DNA from: Medicago truncatula
Taxonomy: Eukaryota; Streptophyta; Magnoliopsida; Fabales; Fabaceae
Assembly: GCF_003473485.1 (NCBI RefSeq)
Contig: NC_053046.1
Coordinates: 3,606,001-3,670,000, forward strand
Length of the DNA: 64,000 nucleotides
Reading direction: 5' to 3'
The translations under genes were made by a program, and so were the position numbers. The notes below the pieces were generated by a model. It was not told where the DNA came from, did not search any database, and was given only the letters and a program-made list of their open reading frames with translations. This document shows positions 1 to 12,769 of the stretch, one piece after another. How positions within the stretch are numbered: position 1 is the stretch's first letter; the number at the start of each line of letters is the position of its first letter.

Positions 1-133
1 TGCGACTAATTTACTAGTAATTATTTTTGTGAACAAAGGCAGACCCAGAAAGAAATTTCAGTTGACCTTTTTTTATCAACACTGTGGTTGACCTTAGTAT
101 TATTTATTTTGATGCTTTAATATCTTCTCCAAG

Positions 134-1321
134 GTAATTAAATGGATGCTGAGCAAGGGGCAGGGGACTACGATGGGAACATATGGTCAATTGATTCGAG
201 CGTTAGATATGGATCATAGAGTTGGAGAAGCACACAAATTCTGGGAAATGAAAATTGGCACTGATTTGCATTCTGTTCCTTGGCAGTTGTGCCATCTCAT
301 GATATCAGTATATTATCGGAACAATATGCTTGAAGATCTTGTTAGGGTAAGCTTTCCCAAATAGTGGAATATAGAAATTTTGGGTTTCAATTGATTCCCA
401 TTCTAATAGTGTTGTTAATCGATGTGGCTGATTGCTGACCTCATTTAGTAGAATCAAGCCTGGTTATTATGTTGTTGCATGCTATTGTTAGTTTCTTTTG
501 ATTCTACTATACTAAATCAATTGGTTGATGGGACAAATCTCTTTCAGTAGAAACAAAATAATATAGATGCTCTTCATTTGTTGAAAAGATTGATTTTAAA
601 AATATGTCTCGAAATGAAGTTGATGAAGGCTTTAGTTAATACAAAAAATACTGCAGTGTCCCTTCAAACATAGTTACTGGTATTTTCACTATAATGCGCT
701 TTTATCCTACTTCAAATTAGCAAAATTTTGACTAAAATGAAATTGTGGCAGTCGAGAAGCAGATTAGCTACCACATAATCAATGGATACTGGTCATAACT
801 ATGTTGAATATGATCAATGTCAGTGGATAACAAAATAATAGTTTAGCACTGATGAATTTTTGGTATTAATGGTATGTAAAAGAACAAGATTAAATACTTT
901 ACTCGGTCATTTCGAATTTCTATTGAGGCAACAAATCAAATAATTTTCTTATCTCAGTTGATCATGTTATTGTACTTCTATAGGTAGTATTTTGCTAGCC
1001 TCTCTTACTCTTTGTTGATGGCTATATACGGTTATAGTTCAATTAACTCAGTTAACCTTTATTTCATGTCTTGATTAAAAGCTTTTCAAGGGACTGGAAG
1101 CTTTTGATCGTAAACCTCGGGATAAATTGATCATTCAAAAAGTGGCAAATGCATATGAGATGTTAGGCTTGATTGAAGAGAAAGAGAGAGTAATGGAAAA
1201 ATATAGTCATCTCTTCACAATCAAAGAGGAAAGACCGACCAAGAAAGGTGGAAGGAAGTCAAGTGCTAAAAAGAAGAAAGGGGGGCCCAATGAATCTAGA
1301 AAGGACTCTGCGGACAAGTAA
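134..1321 (+). CDS. PPR protein, last two exons (5' part outside window)
   Basis: Exons 134-346 and 1082-1321 join in phase 0; donor gtaagc follows 346 and an acceptor AG sits at 1080-1081. The first exon encodes one and a half pentatricopeptide-like helical repeats (TYGQLIRALDMDHRVGEAHK, then a repeat with VPWQLCHLMISVYY). The second continues with KPRDKLIIQKVANAYEMLGL and ends in a lysine-rich tail (KKGGRKSSAKKKKGG) before TAA. PPR proteins bind organelle RNA. From memory the sequence is closest to the short chloroplast PPR protein At4g18975 of Arabidopsis; this is recall, not a search. The N-terminus and transit peptide lie upstream of the window. The reading frame is intact, so this is probably a working gene. 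Confidence 0.82.
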
Positions 1322-2417
1322 CGGTAAGGTAGTATCATATACTTATTACTTGATAACACGGATGAAATTGTTTGGTCAGTTGATTTTTAATCTTGTACTG
1401 ATACAGTTACAAAATATTTCAAGAAAAATTTCAGGCTGAGCTGCAAGACAAAATTAAGTTCCGTTCTAGAAAAAAATGCATATCTGTTTCTGGACATAGA
1501 ACTGATTCCAATTTTTTTTTGTTTTCACCAGTTGAATTTTATGAAGATGGAACCTGAGGCTGTTTATTTTTTTACTATTCTTAAATCAAGCTTTCCGTGG
1601 CTTGCAGCAGGATGTAGCATTTAATTGTTATATTGCTTTTAACAGCATCAACCAAATTTGAGAAGAGGTTCGAAGTTCAAACCGTTCGTTTTGTTTTTTC
1701 CCCAAGCTTCAAGTTTAAGCAAAACACCATGCACCTGGGACACATGTACTGAACTGCTGATCAAGTCTTCAATGTGTGGATATGAGTCTAATGAGTTGTA
1801 TGGACGCTAGAATGTTATTCGTTACATGGCAGAACAAGAATTTCATGAACTGATATTACAGATTAAGTGTACTGATACTTTGATATTGTAGATTGTATTT
1901 TATGATGGTGTGATAGACCAAAGTTTCTCTGTGCTCTGGCTATGCATGTAAATTAACAATTCAACGTTCCAAAACCAATCTCGACGCTAAATCTTGCTAG
2001 TACGGTTTATAGTTATGGATAACTAAAGTCTTGTGACTAATATTACTACATTAGTTATTGTGTATGAACATTCACTCGCTTAATTTTCATTGCAAATAAA
2101 CAATTTCATACCCTAGTTATTACTTATGTTTATCTTCTTTTAAAAATAAATCTTTTTGTGAAGGCAGTAGGCACTAATCCATAACGTAACTATTATTTTG
2201 AAGAAACACATAAAAATAAAAAGTAAATTAATTAAATAAAAAGAGATCACATCATTATCACATGTTCATTAATGAATTATTGAAAGTATTCCAAACATAT
2301 ATAATTTACATTCTTATTTGCACTTTAAAGCTGATTTTTGATCGTTAAGAATAACACTGAACTAGGCGTATAACGCATGAATGACTTGTACTTGGTAAAT
2401 CTCAAAACAATACAACA
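1322..2417. other. Tail-to-tail intergenic region
   Basis: Holds the 3' untranslated sequences of the PPR gene (+) and the monooxygenase gene (-), which converge here. AT-rich, with no coding frame and no repeat that I could recognise. Confidence 0.6.
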
Positions 2418-5334
2418 TTATATCTGATACTTAGCAAATTCATGCTCAGCTAGTTGAACAATGTCATCATCGTCCCACTCATCACGATAAGTCTCAGGTC
2501 GCAAGAGCCTGTTCTTCGATGTAGCCATATACATTTGCCTTCTCCATTCTTCCATAGCAGGAACACCACACTGATCTGCAAGCCAGTTATTGTAGTCCCA
2601 CTGCAATAATACACATTCCTTAACATATCAGGTTTCCATTAAAGGATAGTTAACTATTTACATCTTTCTGCAGTGTTTCATGCTTGATGCACTTTGAAAC
2701 GGAACATGGTAAAAAAACCAGAATATTTTAGCTCTATATAATTGCATTTTGTGGACAAATGTTACCTAAGTCTGAACAATTTAGAATTATATACACTATA
2801 ATACAAGAAGAAACAACCTAATAAAAATTGGATATAACAAAAAATATAAAGGCACCTGAACATCGGCCGTGCCCGTGCCCATATTATGAGTGTGCCTCTT
2901 AGGAATGCCAGATTCTTCAAGTGACAAGTAAAAAGCTTCAATATCTTTAGTCATCTCCTCTTCTGAAGGAAGGGCAATGCGATTAGACAAAACTCCAGCT
3001 ATCCACTTACTCTGCAATTCAAACAAAGGGAAGGGAGCAACCTTCCAAGGTAACCCAACAAAGGAAAGCCATGGAGCTAACGCCGGTGGAAAAACATGCT
3101 TGTAGAGTGGTCCAACACGATTGTCATCTACAGTCACCACGCTGTTGGTTTCAAGGAAAGGAAAATCATACTTGTACCTAGAAAAGGAACAAATGGACAT
3201 CAACATTGGTTCACTTTTTTCTTGTAGTTAATATGCAAGACTTTATGTCTCAATTGCAGGTTACTTATGCCTAAATATATTTGAGTCCTCAACATGGTTT
3301 TAAATTGCAGTTGTGCCTGTCGTTGCTATAACTTTGCAATTTTGACATTGTCGATAAATGCGGTTCCTCCAAAACATTTGTATTGCAGCCGCATTTACGA
3401 TTTAAAACTTAAGTCCACAATATGAACTGGTTTAAAAGAAAAACTAATAGGGAATGCTAAGAATACCCTGTGCAATGTACAATGAAGTCAGCGATAACTG
3501 CATTTCCATCTTTAAAAACCACTGCACCATCTTCATGAACACTGTCAATCTGCATTGTTCAAGATCAAGAAGATCGACCAAACAATCTAAGCAACAGTTA
3601 TCCAAAAGTTTATGGATACTAATGTCATGATGGCCATCTAATTCTCACCATAAATAACAAGTTTTACCATAGAATGAAGCCACATGTTATCATGGCCAGG
3701 TAACTTTCCAAGCTTATCTTCTTCAACAGACCTAGCTGCAATATGAACTTCTTTAGCAACGGTTGCCACGTCTCGAGAAATATCAACCGCACTGGCAGCA
3801 CCACCAATTAGAACTACAACCTACCCAGCACAAAAAATGGATAAAAGCCATGAAGACGAAATATGATTGTCATTTCTTAAAATAAGCATAGCAACTTCAA
3901 TGTTATATGTTAAAAAAATTATGAACCTGAAACTACAAACCAACACAGAACCAAATCAGCTATAAATGATTTGAATTTGTTGACATTCGAGTACTATTGT
4001 TTTATTTTAACTAAAAAAGAATACTAATGGAACTAGTATCAATATAACTAAGCATATTACTTACTTGATCTTGAAAGGGCTCGGGTGTTCTGTAATTATG
4101 GCTATGCATTTGCTTCCCTGGCCATGCATTAATGCCTGAAAAGAAAGGGTGATCCGAAGTTTGTTTATAATTTGAGTCTATCAAATCTAACCTTTTTTTA
4201 GAAAATTATTTCAGCTAAGAGAGAGTATACATTAATATTATATTTTGTGAAGTATCTTTTTGTTTGAATAACTAGATAATGAAGAATTTTATCTTGAATA
4301 AATAAAAAGAATACAACTCATATGTTGTTCTATACAAGGTTGTTTGTATTGCTTACTTACAGTATATAGTTTGTCACGGTTAAATTTTTTGATAGTAAAG
4401 ATTAAATGGTTCTATTTTTATTTTTTTTGGTGAATTGATTAAATGGTTCGGTCACAATCTAGATCCTAATTATAGGCAGATAAAACTATTTCTCTTTCAG
4501 TTGTTGAAATAATCAAATTTTTTTGTAAGATAATTTCTCCATCATAAAAATAACAGCCACTTTCATTTATTATACGAAATTAGTTTAAAAACTAACAAGG
4601 CCACGTCATTCCAATTGAAAAAAATAAAAACATAGATAGCTTCATGTTAAAAAGGAGAAAATGAAATTGAGAAAGCAAACAGAATATACGAGGAAAATAT
4701 TTCTCGAAATTCAAAACTTTATGAATGTGCTAGAGTGGACCATATAAATATAAATAAGAAAAAGACACACACAAGAGAAGTGAAAATAACCAGGAATATT
4801 GGGAAGTCTTGGTTGAAAATAATGTCCATTGCAAACAACAACAGCATCATAAATCTCATCCACACATTCTCTCTCCACTGATCTAGATCTCACCGTCCAT
4901 TTTCCACCTTCACCCACCCCAGCAAACACCACCTCTGTCTTCAACCTCACCAAATCACTAATCTCAAAATCCGCAGCAAAATCCTTCAAATACATCAATA
5001 CCTCTCCATGACTCGGGAACCTTCTAGAATCTCTCCCCTTCTCTTCTTTCCTCCTAAAAGGGTAATCTCGGAAACCCATACTCTCCCGAGGCAAATTGGT
5101 TCGGAGTGAATTGTATAGGCTCGAGTGGATAAGCTTCCGGTTCGGGTCCAAACCGAGTGGGTCGGATTCTACCTCTGAAGTGTAGACCCATGAACCGCCC
5201 AATTCTTCTCCTCGCTCGAAGACTACTACTTGATGTCCTTCTCGTCGGAGCTCGCGTGCTGCTACTAAGCCTCCGGCGCCGGCTCCGATGACTGCCACGT
5301 GGCGGGGTGTGAGAAGTGGTGTTGCGGTGGACAT
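2418..5334 (-). CDS. Flavin-containing monooxygenase, FMO GS-OX-like
   Basis: Six exons on the minus strand: 5334-4791, 4135-4065, 3820-3668, 3549-3467, 3177-2856, 2600-2418. All have GT-AG borders and closing phases, giving 451 aa, normal for the plant class. The enzyme uses FAD, NADPH and O2 to oxygenate soft nucleophiles such as sulfides. Residues 13-22 (VAVIGAGAGG) are the FAD GxGxxG site. Exon 2 carries the FMO signature WPGKQMHSHNYR (residues 186-197). Exon 3 starts with the NADPH-side motif VVVLIGGAASAVDISRD. The start at 5334 (MSTATPLL) sits just before the FAD strand; an in-frame ATG at 5346 would add four residues. Legumes lack aliphatic glucosinolates, so the GS-OX name gives only the family; the substrate is unknown. 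Confidence 0.93.
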
Positions 5335-5700
5335 GATGAATTTCATTGGCTTGGAATCGAATTGAATGCTTACAGTATGAACATGTTCATTCATGTGAAA
5401 GGGAATTATAAAATTATTTAAATGAGGAAGAGGAATAAGTAGATCCACAAATTATACAAACGTATGTTTCCATTTCCAAAATATAAAAATTAACCTTATC
5501 ATTTACATTTAAAAATTTGTAAAATTTGTAGGGATATATTGCATATTATATGCAGAGGCGAGGTTCAACTACGTTTAAAAATGTGTGGGTTCTATTGTCG
5601 AAAAAAAAAATGTGGGTTCTAGTCACTAAATTCACTAATTGTTGGCTACAAAATGCAATACCAGACTCTTATGTAATCTAGAGGAATATCTCTATTAGCA
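5335..5700. other. Upstream region of the monooxygenase gene
   Basis: Promoter side of the minus-strand monooxygenase. AT-rich, no clear TATA box, no coding frame. Confidence 0.4.
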
Positions 5701-6542
5701 TGTAGGATAGGTGGCATTTAAAATGGACCAATGTAAAACTTGCCCATGATGGACCATTTATGATTATTGGTTAGATTTTAGTGGTTTATTAAATCTCATC
5801 ATACACCTTCCACACCATATGAATTCTCTTTCTTCTTCCCTCTCTCCCTCCTTGCTCCACACCACCACCACCAACCCACTCTCACAATGGCTTCCAATGT
5901 AAACGCAAATTAAAGTTTCAAGATTTAATGGATGTTGTTTCAAACACTTATAATATATCATCCATTTAAAAAAAAAACTTAAAATAATTCATTAAATTCA
6001 ATTGTGAGTTGTTTGCTCATACTAAGGTAAGAGATAAGGTTTGAATTCTTCAATTTTACTTAAAGGGTTATAAGGAAGGTAAGTCAGCGATTTGAGCTTT
6101 TCCATTTCTTCAGGTAATGGTCTTTGGGTAAATCATAGGGGTAAAATTTCAAGCTTCCATAGCTCTCCAGTTTCCTTAAGGAATGTAACCGGTAACTTGT
6201 TTATCTCAAAGGAAAGTGCAGTGAGATTCTTCAAGCTTCCAATTGCAGTCGGAAGTTCGTGGGAATACGTGTTGTTCGAGATAGAGATCAAAGAGAGTTC
6301 CGGTAAAGAGAGTTAACAAAAGAGAACCTGAGCGAAAGTTGTTGCAAATGTTTTCGTAAGAGTGGGTTGGTGGTGGTGGTGCGAGCAAGGAGGACTATAG
6401 GAAGAAGGAAGAAGCAGAAGTCATATGGTGTGGAAGGGGTATAATAAGATTTGATAGATTTGCATAATCTAACCAATAATCATAAGTGGTCCATCATGGA
6501 CAAGTTTTACATTGATCCATGTTAAACTCCACCTGTAGGATA
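5701..6542. mobile_element. Non-autonomous Mutator-like element with captured LRR fragment (Pack-MULE type)
   Basis: The element spans 5710-6533 and is flanked by a perfect 9-bp target duplication, tgtaggata, at 5701-5709 and 6534-6542. Its terminal inverted repeats are about 175 bp (5710-5885 against 6360-6533) and start GGTGG; shared blocks include ccatgatggacca and tgattattggttaga. A 9-bp duplication with long terminal repeats is the Mutator signature. The interior codes on the minus strand for a piece of a leucine-rich-repeat protein (separate entry) and no transposase, so it can move only with help from another element. Confidence 0.85.
6088..6302 (-). pseudogene. Leucine-rich-repeat gene fragment inside the MULE
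   Basis: Reading the minus strand from 6302 gives about two and a half plant LRRs: LSLISISNNTYSHELPTAIG, then SLKNLTALSFEINKLP, and after a stop codon PLPEEMEKLKSLT. The LxxLxxLxxNxLxxxLPxxI spacing fits extracellular plant LRRs of receptor-like proteins. No start, kinase domain or membrane segment is present, and one stop interrupts the frame. It is read as host gene sequence captured by the transposon. The donor gene cannot be named from this piece. Confidence 0.7.
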
Positions 6543-6992
6543 AGTGTAACATCATTTGCAATTCACTTGTTATACAAAACCAAAATTTTCTCACCACCGC
6601 CTATCCTCCATCTTCTTTTAGTTTTGAGAATAAATTTAGAATTACATAGCTTCGTCATACAAAGCTAGACTTAAGTCCAAAAGTCGACTCAAAGAAATTG
6701 CATCTAGGATAATATCTTGTCTTGTAAAGTCTAACTACCAACGAATCATGATTTGTCATAAGTCTCCACTCTCCAGCCATGTTTGCCTAACATAGACGGA
6801 TTAAGAGTAGATAGATTTTTTTAACTCATATCTCCATCATTCTTGTACATAGACAGTTTATCCCAAGATTAATACCTCTACTTTGACCTCTCAAATTACC
6901 CCATCAAAAGAAATTCATCATTCTTTTAATTTCATCACAAAAAGATAGAGGGAGAGTGAAAAACTCATAAAGTAGGTAAGGATAGATTGAAG
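6543..6992. other. Spacer between transposons
   Basis: No gene, repeat or conserved motif recognised. Confidence 0.4.
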
Positions 6993-7555
6993 GTGAAGTT
7001 TAGCATGGGAAAGGCTAATTTTTCCCACCATGGGAAAGTTAGTTTTTAACCATTAGATCAAACCAAGAACACATCCTTACCATACTCCCTCATCACTAGA
7101 TTTTGTAATTTTATTATTTTAAAACCATTTTTTAAAAACAAAAAATATATTTCGAAATTAAAATAAACATATAAAAATAAAAAATTAATTTAAAAATATG
7201 GAAATTAATTTTCCAAAATTTTAAAAAATATAAATAAACTTTTTGAAATAAACTTGTTTTCAAAAAATTTAATTATGATTTTCGAAGATTTAATTAAGTT
7301 TTTTGAAAAAAACTTGCTCAAAAAAAAAAAAAATTGGAAAATTAATTTCCAAAATTAAGTTTATTTTTTATTTTTAAATGTTTATTTTAATTTCGAAATA
7401 TATTTTTTGTTTTTAAAAAATGGTTTTAAAATAATAAAATTACAAAATCTAGTGATGAGGGAGTATAGTAAGGATGTGTTCTTGGTTTGATCTAATGGTT
7501 AAAAACTAATTTTCCCATGGTGGGAAAAATTAGTCTTTCCCATGCTAAACTTCAC
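6993..7555. mobile_element. Fold-back element with long inverted repeats
   Basis: About 200 bp at each end are inverted copies: gtgaagtttagcatgggaaa at 6993 faces its complement ending at 7555, and the match continues through the block around cactagattttgtaatttta. The centre is only AT-rich sequence and nothing is coded. I could not see a clean target duplication, so the class (MULE-like or other MITE) is open. Confidence 0.75.
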
Positions 7556-8528
7556 AACTGATTTTTAAGAGATTTTTACTATTCCATGAATTTATCTTCT
7601 TTGACAAAGTTGAAGAAAGATTTTTTGCTCTTGCCTGTCATAAAAAGGAGCCCTAAATATTTGTCTATACCTAGAGCAGCCTGCATTTATAGTTAAAACA
7701 TTTCTACTACCAAAAATCTTTGATATTTGGAGGTTTACTGTCTGACTAAAAGCAGCACTCTCGTAGATAAAATGGTTTTTGATGTTGATTACACACATTC
7801 ATAATGTCATAGAATCTCTTGAATTGATTTTTTTTTACACTTCATTGATTAGAGATGAAAAGAAAATCACCACACAAATAAAGATAGATGAGAAGAAGAA
7901 GGACTATCAAAATACAAAATTCTTTCAATAAATAAAAAAATTACAAAGTTCTTGAAACATGATTCTCGTGTCATAATTCCAAATGTTCTTCATCATTGAT
8001 TGGACTTAGTTATAACCATGAAATTCTATTTAAAAAAACTCTTGAAAGCTAAAATTATAGGTATATTATCTATGTCTATGACCAGGAACATGTTCTTTTA
8101 ATTATTCTAATACTTTTATTTTTATATTTTTTTTTTCAAAAGATTCACTTATATTCAAATTTTTATAAAAATATATTTTTAATAGAATTAATCAAAACGA
8201 ATTAAAAAGAAATATATCACAATAATACTAATTACTAAATAAAAATAATAATTTTGATACCCTAAAAAACTGGTGCCCTAGACTACTGTCCCTACCGCCC
8301 ACCTATAGGGTCACCCTTGTCCGCATATCTCAATATTCCTACAAATTAAGTTGTGTCCACGGAGACATATCTTAAATTTCTAAATAGACGAAAGATTGGA
8401 TCTCGGACCCATGCTTATAAAATATTTATTATTTAAGGGAGAAGATCATTATAAATTTATTTCATATATATCTTCTTTGAAATGATTGATTTTTGCTATT
8501 ACGTAGACTGAAAGTCTAATATCATGGA
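7556..8528. other. AT-rich spacer
   Basis: No gene or repeat structure recognised between the two inverted-repeat elements. Confidence 0.4.
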
Positions 8529-10203
8529 AAAAATATAGGCTAAACTACAGTTTTGGCCCCCTAAGTTTACTAATGTTGCGATTTTGGCCCCTTATTAAAA
8601 AAAATGATAATTTTGATCCCCTATGATTTAGCCCCTTTGCAATGGTGATCTTTTAGTCAATTTTGACCTAGTCAACTTCTAAGTGGCATGCCACATGTGT
8701 AATTACTAAATTAAAAAAATAAAAATGCCAAATATTTAATAATGAAATAAAATAATTAAAAAATAATAATTTATTTTTAAAAAAAAAACCCAATTATTTT
8801 TTTTAAACTCATCCTCTTCATATCTTCATCTTCACCATCATCATTCTACATATATTCATCATAAAAAAAATCCAGAATTAAAAAAAAATTGAAAAAGGAA
8901 GAGGCATGTGATGATGATGAGTTCCAAAAAAACCCAGGAAATCATCTCCAACATAATAACACAGATAAACATAAATCCCAAACAAAATTCATAACAATAA
9001 ATCTTAAACATAACAATAAATCACCGAAACAACAACTCAGATTTGTGGTTCCACACAAGCTTCATTCATCCAACTGTGCGGAATATGTTTAGAAATCATA
9101 TCCGTGTTTTGGTTGCAGCTGTTCGGAATTGGTGTGGTGTACAAACAGCCCAACTGTGCGGCAGTTTTTAGCTTTCAGTTGATTGGGTTTGTTTACTGGT
9201 TTTCTGCGGCTTTTAGTCAGTTATGCTGCTGTAGTTTTTTGTTGGTGTTTTTCCTGCTACCTTGCGCAGGATTAGGGAGTTTTTATTCTTTTTGTTGATG
9301 CTCCCTGTAATGCTTCTTCGCTGGGAAAAGAAGAGGAATGAGGAGATTGATGAATTTTTCTTTTTTTGAAAGAATCAAATTTTTGTTCTTGAAGAAATAT
9401 CACGTGACATTCCATTCCCATTTTTTTTTTAATTCAGTAGTTAATACACATGGCTTTTCAGTTTCTGTTTTTTGTTTTTTTTTTTTGTGAAAATGTATGA
9501 AGAATGATGATGATGATGAAGATATGAAGAAGAGGATGAGTGTTTATAAAAAATTTGGGCTTTTTTTAATGAATATTATTATTTAATCATTTTATTTCCT
9601 TATTAAATATTTGACATTTTTATTTTCTTAAATATGAAAATGGTCCCTGCAAATATCTGACATTTTGGATTTAGTCCCTGTAAAAATATTTTTTTGGTTT
9701 TAGTCCCTGCAAATATAGAATATTTGGTTTTGGTCCTTGGTATTTTGTTTTAATTCTTGTAAAATCATTTCATATTGAAATTGGTCCCTATAATATTCTT
9801 TTTAGTCCTCATTTTGAGGGACTAAAATCAAATATTCTACGTATTACAAGGATCAAATCCAATATGAATCAATTTTACAAGGACTAAAACAAAATACCAA
9901 GGACCAAAACCAAATTTCCTATATTTGCAGGGACTAAAACCAAAAAAATATTTTTACAGGGACTAAAACCAAAATGTCAGATATTTGCAAGGACTATTTT
10001 CACATTTAAGCCATTTTTTAATTTAGTAATTACACACGTGGCATGCCACTTAAGCGTTGACTAGGTCAAAATTGGCTAAAATGTCACTATTGCAGAGAGG
10101 CTAAATCATAGGGGACCAAAATTGTCATTTTTTTTAATAGGGGGCCAAAATCGCAACATTGGTAAATTTAGGGGACCAAAACTGTAGTTTAGCCAAAAAT
10201 ATA
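8529..10203. mobile_element. Mutator-like element interrupted by a nested fold-back element
   Basis: The element runs 8538-10194 and starts ggctaaactacagttttggc. A perfect 9-bp target duplication, aaaaatata, lies at 8529-8537 and 10195-10203. The left arm (8538 to about 8860) pairs with the right arm (about 9480 to 10194). The pairing is broken in the right arm by a second element (9628-10010), so that insertion came later. The core around 9080-9330 is richer in GC and may be captured sequence, but I do not recognise it. No transposase is coded. Confidence 0.82.
9628..10010. mobile_element. Nested fold-back MITE
   Basis: An almost perfect palindrome about 380 bp long: the left half (aatggtccctgcaaatatct...) is mirrored by the right half (agatatttgcaaggactatt). 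It splits the right inverted repeat of the surrounding MULE between the blocks tttttattttctt and aatttagtaattacac, which are contiguous in the left arm. Repeated units with 'agtccctg' are typical of legume MITEs. No coding capacity. Confidence 0.75.
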
Positions 10204-11183
10204 ATGTAGATTGTAAGACTAATTAATTATAACATTGACAAAACAAAACGACCATATAAAACATAAATCTTGCACAATCTCAATCTGACTATCTTTATCT
10301 CCATTTAGTTTAGATAATTTTCTTAAAAACATTGACTCAATTTATCTAAGAATAATAGTACTTGATTAAAAGAGCAAATAATATAAAATAAAAGGGAAAA
10401 AGGAAACAAAACAAAATAACAAAAATATGTGAAGACAAAATTAAAACTAAGCTAAACAAATTTGAGTGCACCTCTAAATTGAGAGTTGTAATGCTCTACC
10501 TTTAGAGAAAGTTTCATGTGATTCCTCAGTTTAAATCATTGTTATTTACGTGTAACCACAACAAACTCCTAACAACGGCAGTATCATGAGATGAAATAGA
10601 GTCATTATCTAAATTAATTAATTTGTTTCCCACCTTCCAAATTCTGGGCGGGTATTTTCACATCATGAATAACATTGTATTTGAATTTATGACATTTACA
10701 TGAGCTTTAACCACTCAGTGTTGCTTATAATCAATATCTAATTCAATTTAATTCATCTAAACAAATCAAGAATTTCATAATTGAAACCGAGCAAGGGGTT
10801 CATAATTCATAATAGCATTGAACAAAGAATGCATATATATTCTCCTCGTTGCACCAATATGCCATCACAAAGAGTTTGCACAAGATCAACATCAATAAGA
10901 ACAAGGAAAAGTGTCCCACGAATTTGGAATTGCTTGCTTCATCCAATGATAAAGGAGTTCCTATTCCAAAACTATTTGTAAAAAGGTAATGGTTATATTT
11001 GTAAAAGGTAATAGTTATTTTGGTATCAGAACGTGGAATGAGTAGTGATAATAGTTACTTAATGTATTGAAATTTTAAAATAGTGTTTGATTGTGTATTT
11101 TGTTAATCAAAATGGTCTCTCACGTTAAAATATTTCGTAAATATTGTCATATTATGTCTTTCAACATATTTATTTATTGTCAT
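10204..11183. other. Gene-free spacer
   Basis: AT-rich, only short open frames with no recognisable protein. Nothing else seen. Confidence 0.4.
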
Positions 11184-11265
11184 ATCAATCTACTTACTTT
11201 TTTTTTTTTGAAATCTCGGTATCAGATCCAAGAATCGACTAATCCGAGGGGATCAATCTACTTAC
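11184..11265 (-). mobile_element. 5'-truncated SINE copy
   Basis: The 54 bp at 11198-11251 read on the minus strand as the last part of the SINE found complete at 50987-51185 (gattagtcgattcttg ... poly-A). They are flanked by a perfect 14-bp duplication, atcaatctacttac, at 11184-11197 and 11252-11265. This is a short retrotransposition product. Confidence 0.75.
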
Positions 11266-11300
11266 GTATTATCATATCCGTCCATATATAAAAAGGAGAA

Positions 11301-11462
11301 TGATAACCGTGCTCTCAGGACATTGATTAAGCAACCAAAATAAAAAACTTTTTATAAAAAGTAATGTAATTATTACTTAATTAAAATTCAAAACTTATAT
11401 TTTCAAGACAAATATTTTATTTATAGTTTTCTTAACCATTGCCCTGAGAGCACCGGTTATCA
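11301..11462. mobile_element. Small MITE with 'tgataacc...tgctctcagg' ends
   Basis: 162 bp with imperfect inverted ends of about 35 bp (tgataaccgtgctctcagga against the complement of ccctgagagcaccggttatca). The element at 50265-50450 has related ends, so this is a family. Nothing is coded and no clear target duplication was found. Confidence 0.6.
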
Positions 11463-12404
11463 AACCCTTATAAAAATAGGTAGAGAATTGTTGTTGACAC
11501 ATTTCATAAAGTTGAGCCACACAAGTAAAATATGTTTTTGCCCCCTCGGCAGTTAACTGCCGAATAATTATAATAACCAGCTGCAGTTAACTGCCAAGGA
11601 AAACCTCGATAGTTAACAGCCGAGGATCTTCTGCTACAAATCTGACAGAAGTTCTTTCATGCATTATTCATCTCATCTTCAAAAAAAAAAATTCCAAATC
11701 TCTCTAAAAAAACCCAACCAAATTTATTCAACAAAATCACAAGTAAGTAATTATAATGCTATTAACTTACATTTTAGTTATTATAAATATTTTTATTTTT
11801 TAGTTTTTGAGTAGATTTATTTTATTTTTGTTTTTGAGTAGATTTACATAGTATAATTCATTTTTAGAGTAAATGTTAGTTGCTTAATTTAGTTAAAATG
11901 TTTGTATGATGTTTATGTTATAGTTTAAAATTTTAGGGTTATATTTTAATTTGGTGTTTTATATTTATTTTTTTATTTTAGTTTTTAATTAGATTTACAT
12001 GTTATAAATCATTTTTAGATTAGATGTTAGTTGATTAATTTAGTTAAAATGTTTGCATGATGATTATGTTATAGTTTAAAATTTTAGGGTTATATTTTAA
12101 TTTGGTGTTTTATATTTTTTATTTTATTTTAGTAAGAGTTATATGATTTATTTTAAGAGTAAATGTAAGTTGAATAATTTTGTAATATTTTACGTTATAA
12201 CAAAAAAAAAATGTTAAACATAAGTTGAATGATTTATGTTATAGTATATGATTAATTTTTTTATTTTAGTAAGAGTATATGATTTATAATTTAGGGTTAT
12301 TTTTATGATTTTTAGAGTCTAAGTATAATTTGCACATCAAGTGTTTGATGAAATGTTTGAATGAGTTTTTCATTGATTGTTTTTAATTTCTTATTGTGTA
12401 GATT

Positions 12405-12759
12405 TGAAACAATGGTCGGGTGGATCGACGTTCATGCACAATTCAACGGCGGAGAACCTCAGAGGTTCAAGGTTTGGTGCCTTGGTGTAACGTTAAGAGG
12501 TCTCAAAGATGAACTGACTGAATTCAATCAAGGAGTCAACCCCAGAGACACAAGGAGGGTAGAACATATTCGGTATAAACGTCCAACGCTCGACGAGGGG
12601 AGAGTATCATTCACTTGGGTGGAATTAACGAACGACGAAAACGTGACGAGCATGTTTTAAGAGCACAACATGTTCCAGTGTTTCGATATGCGGGTGACGT
12701 TGCTGAGATCAACTGAAGATATCATCAAAAGTTTGATTCCGTCAGAAGATCGTCATTAG
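12405..12759 (+). pseudogene. N-terminal coding fragment inside the MULE
   Basis: An open stretch begins MVGWIDVHAQFNGGE at 12412, just after an intron-like 3' border (tgtag at 12400-12404), and runs to a TAA at 12658. The same frame continues beyond that stop (EHNMFQCFDMRVTLL ... SLIPSEDRH) to TAG at 12757-12759, so the stop looks like one later mutation. Its place just inside a MULE end suggests a remnant of a MULE-encoded protein, possibly the N-terminal part of a transposase, but no catalytic region is present. The domain is not identified with certainty. Confidence 0.5.
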
Positions 12760-12769
12760 TTAGAGTAAG

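Noticed and set aside
8889..9298. Two short plus-strand frames in the MULE at 8538
   Set aside because: Low-complexity or unrecognisable peptides without a start context; no evidence of captured protein.
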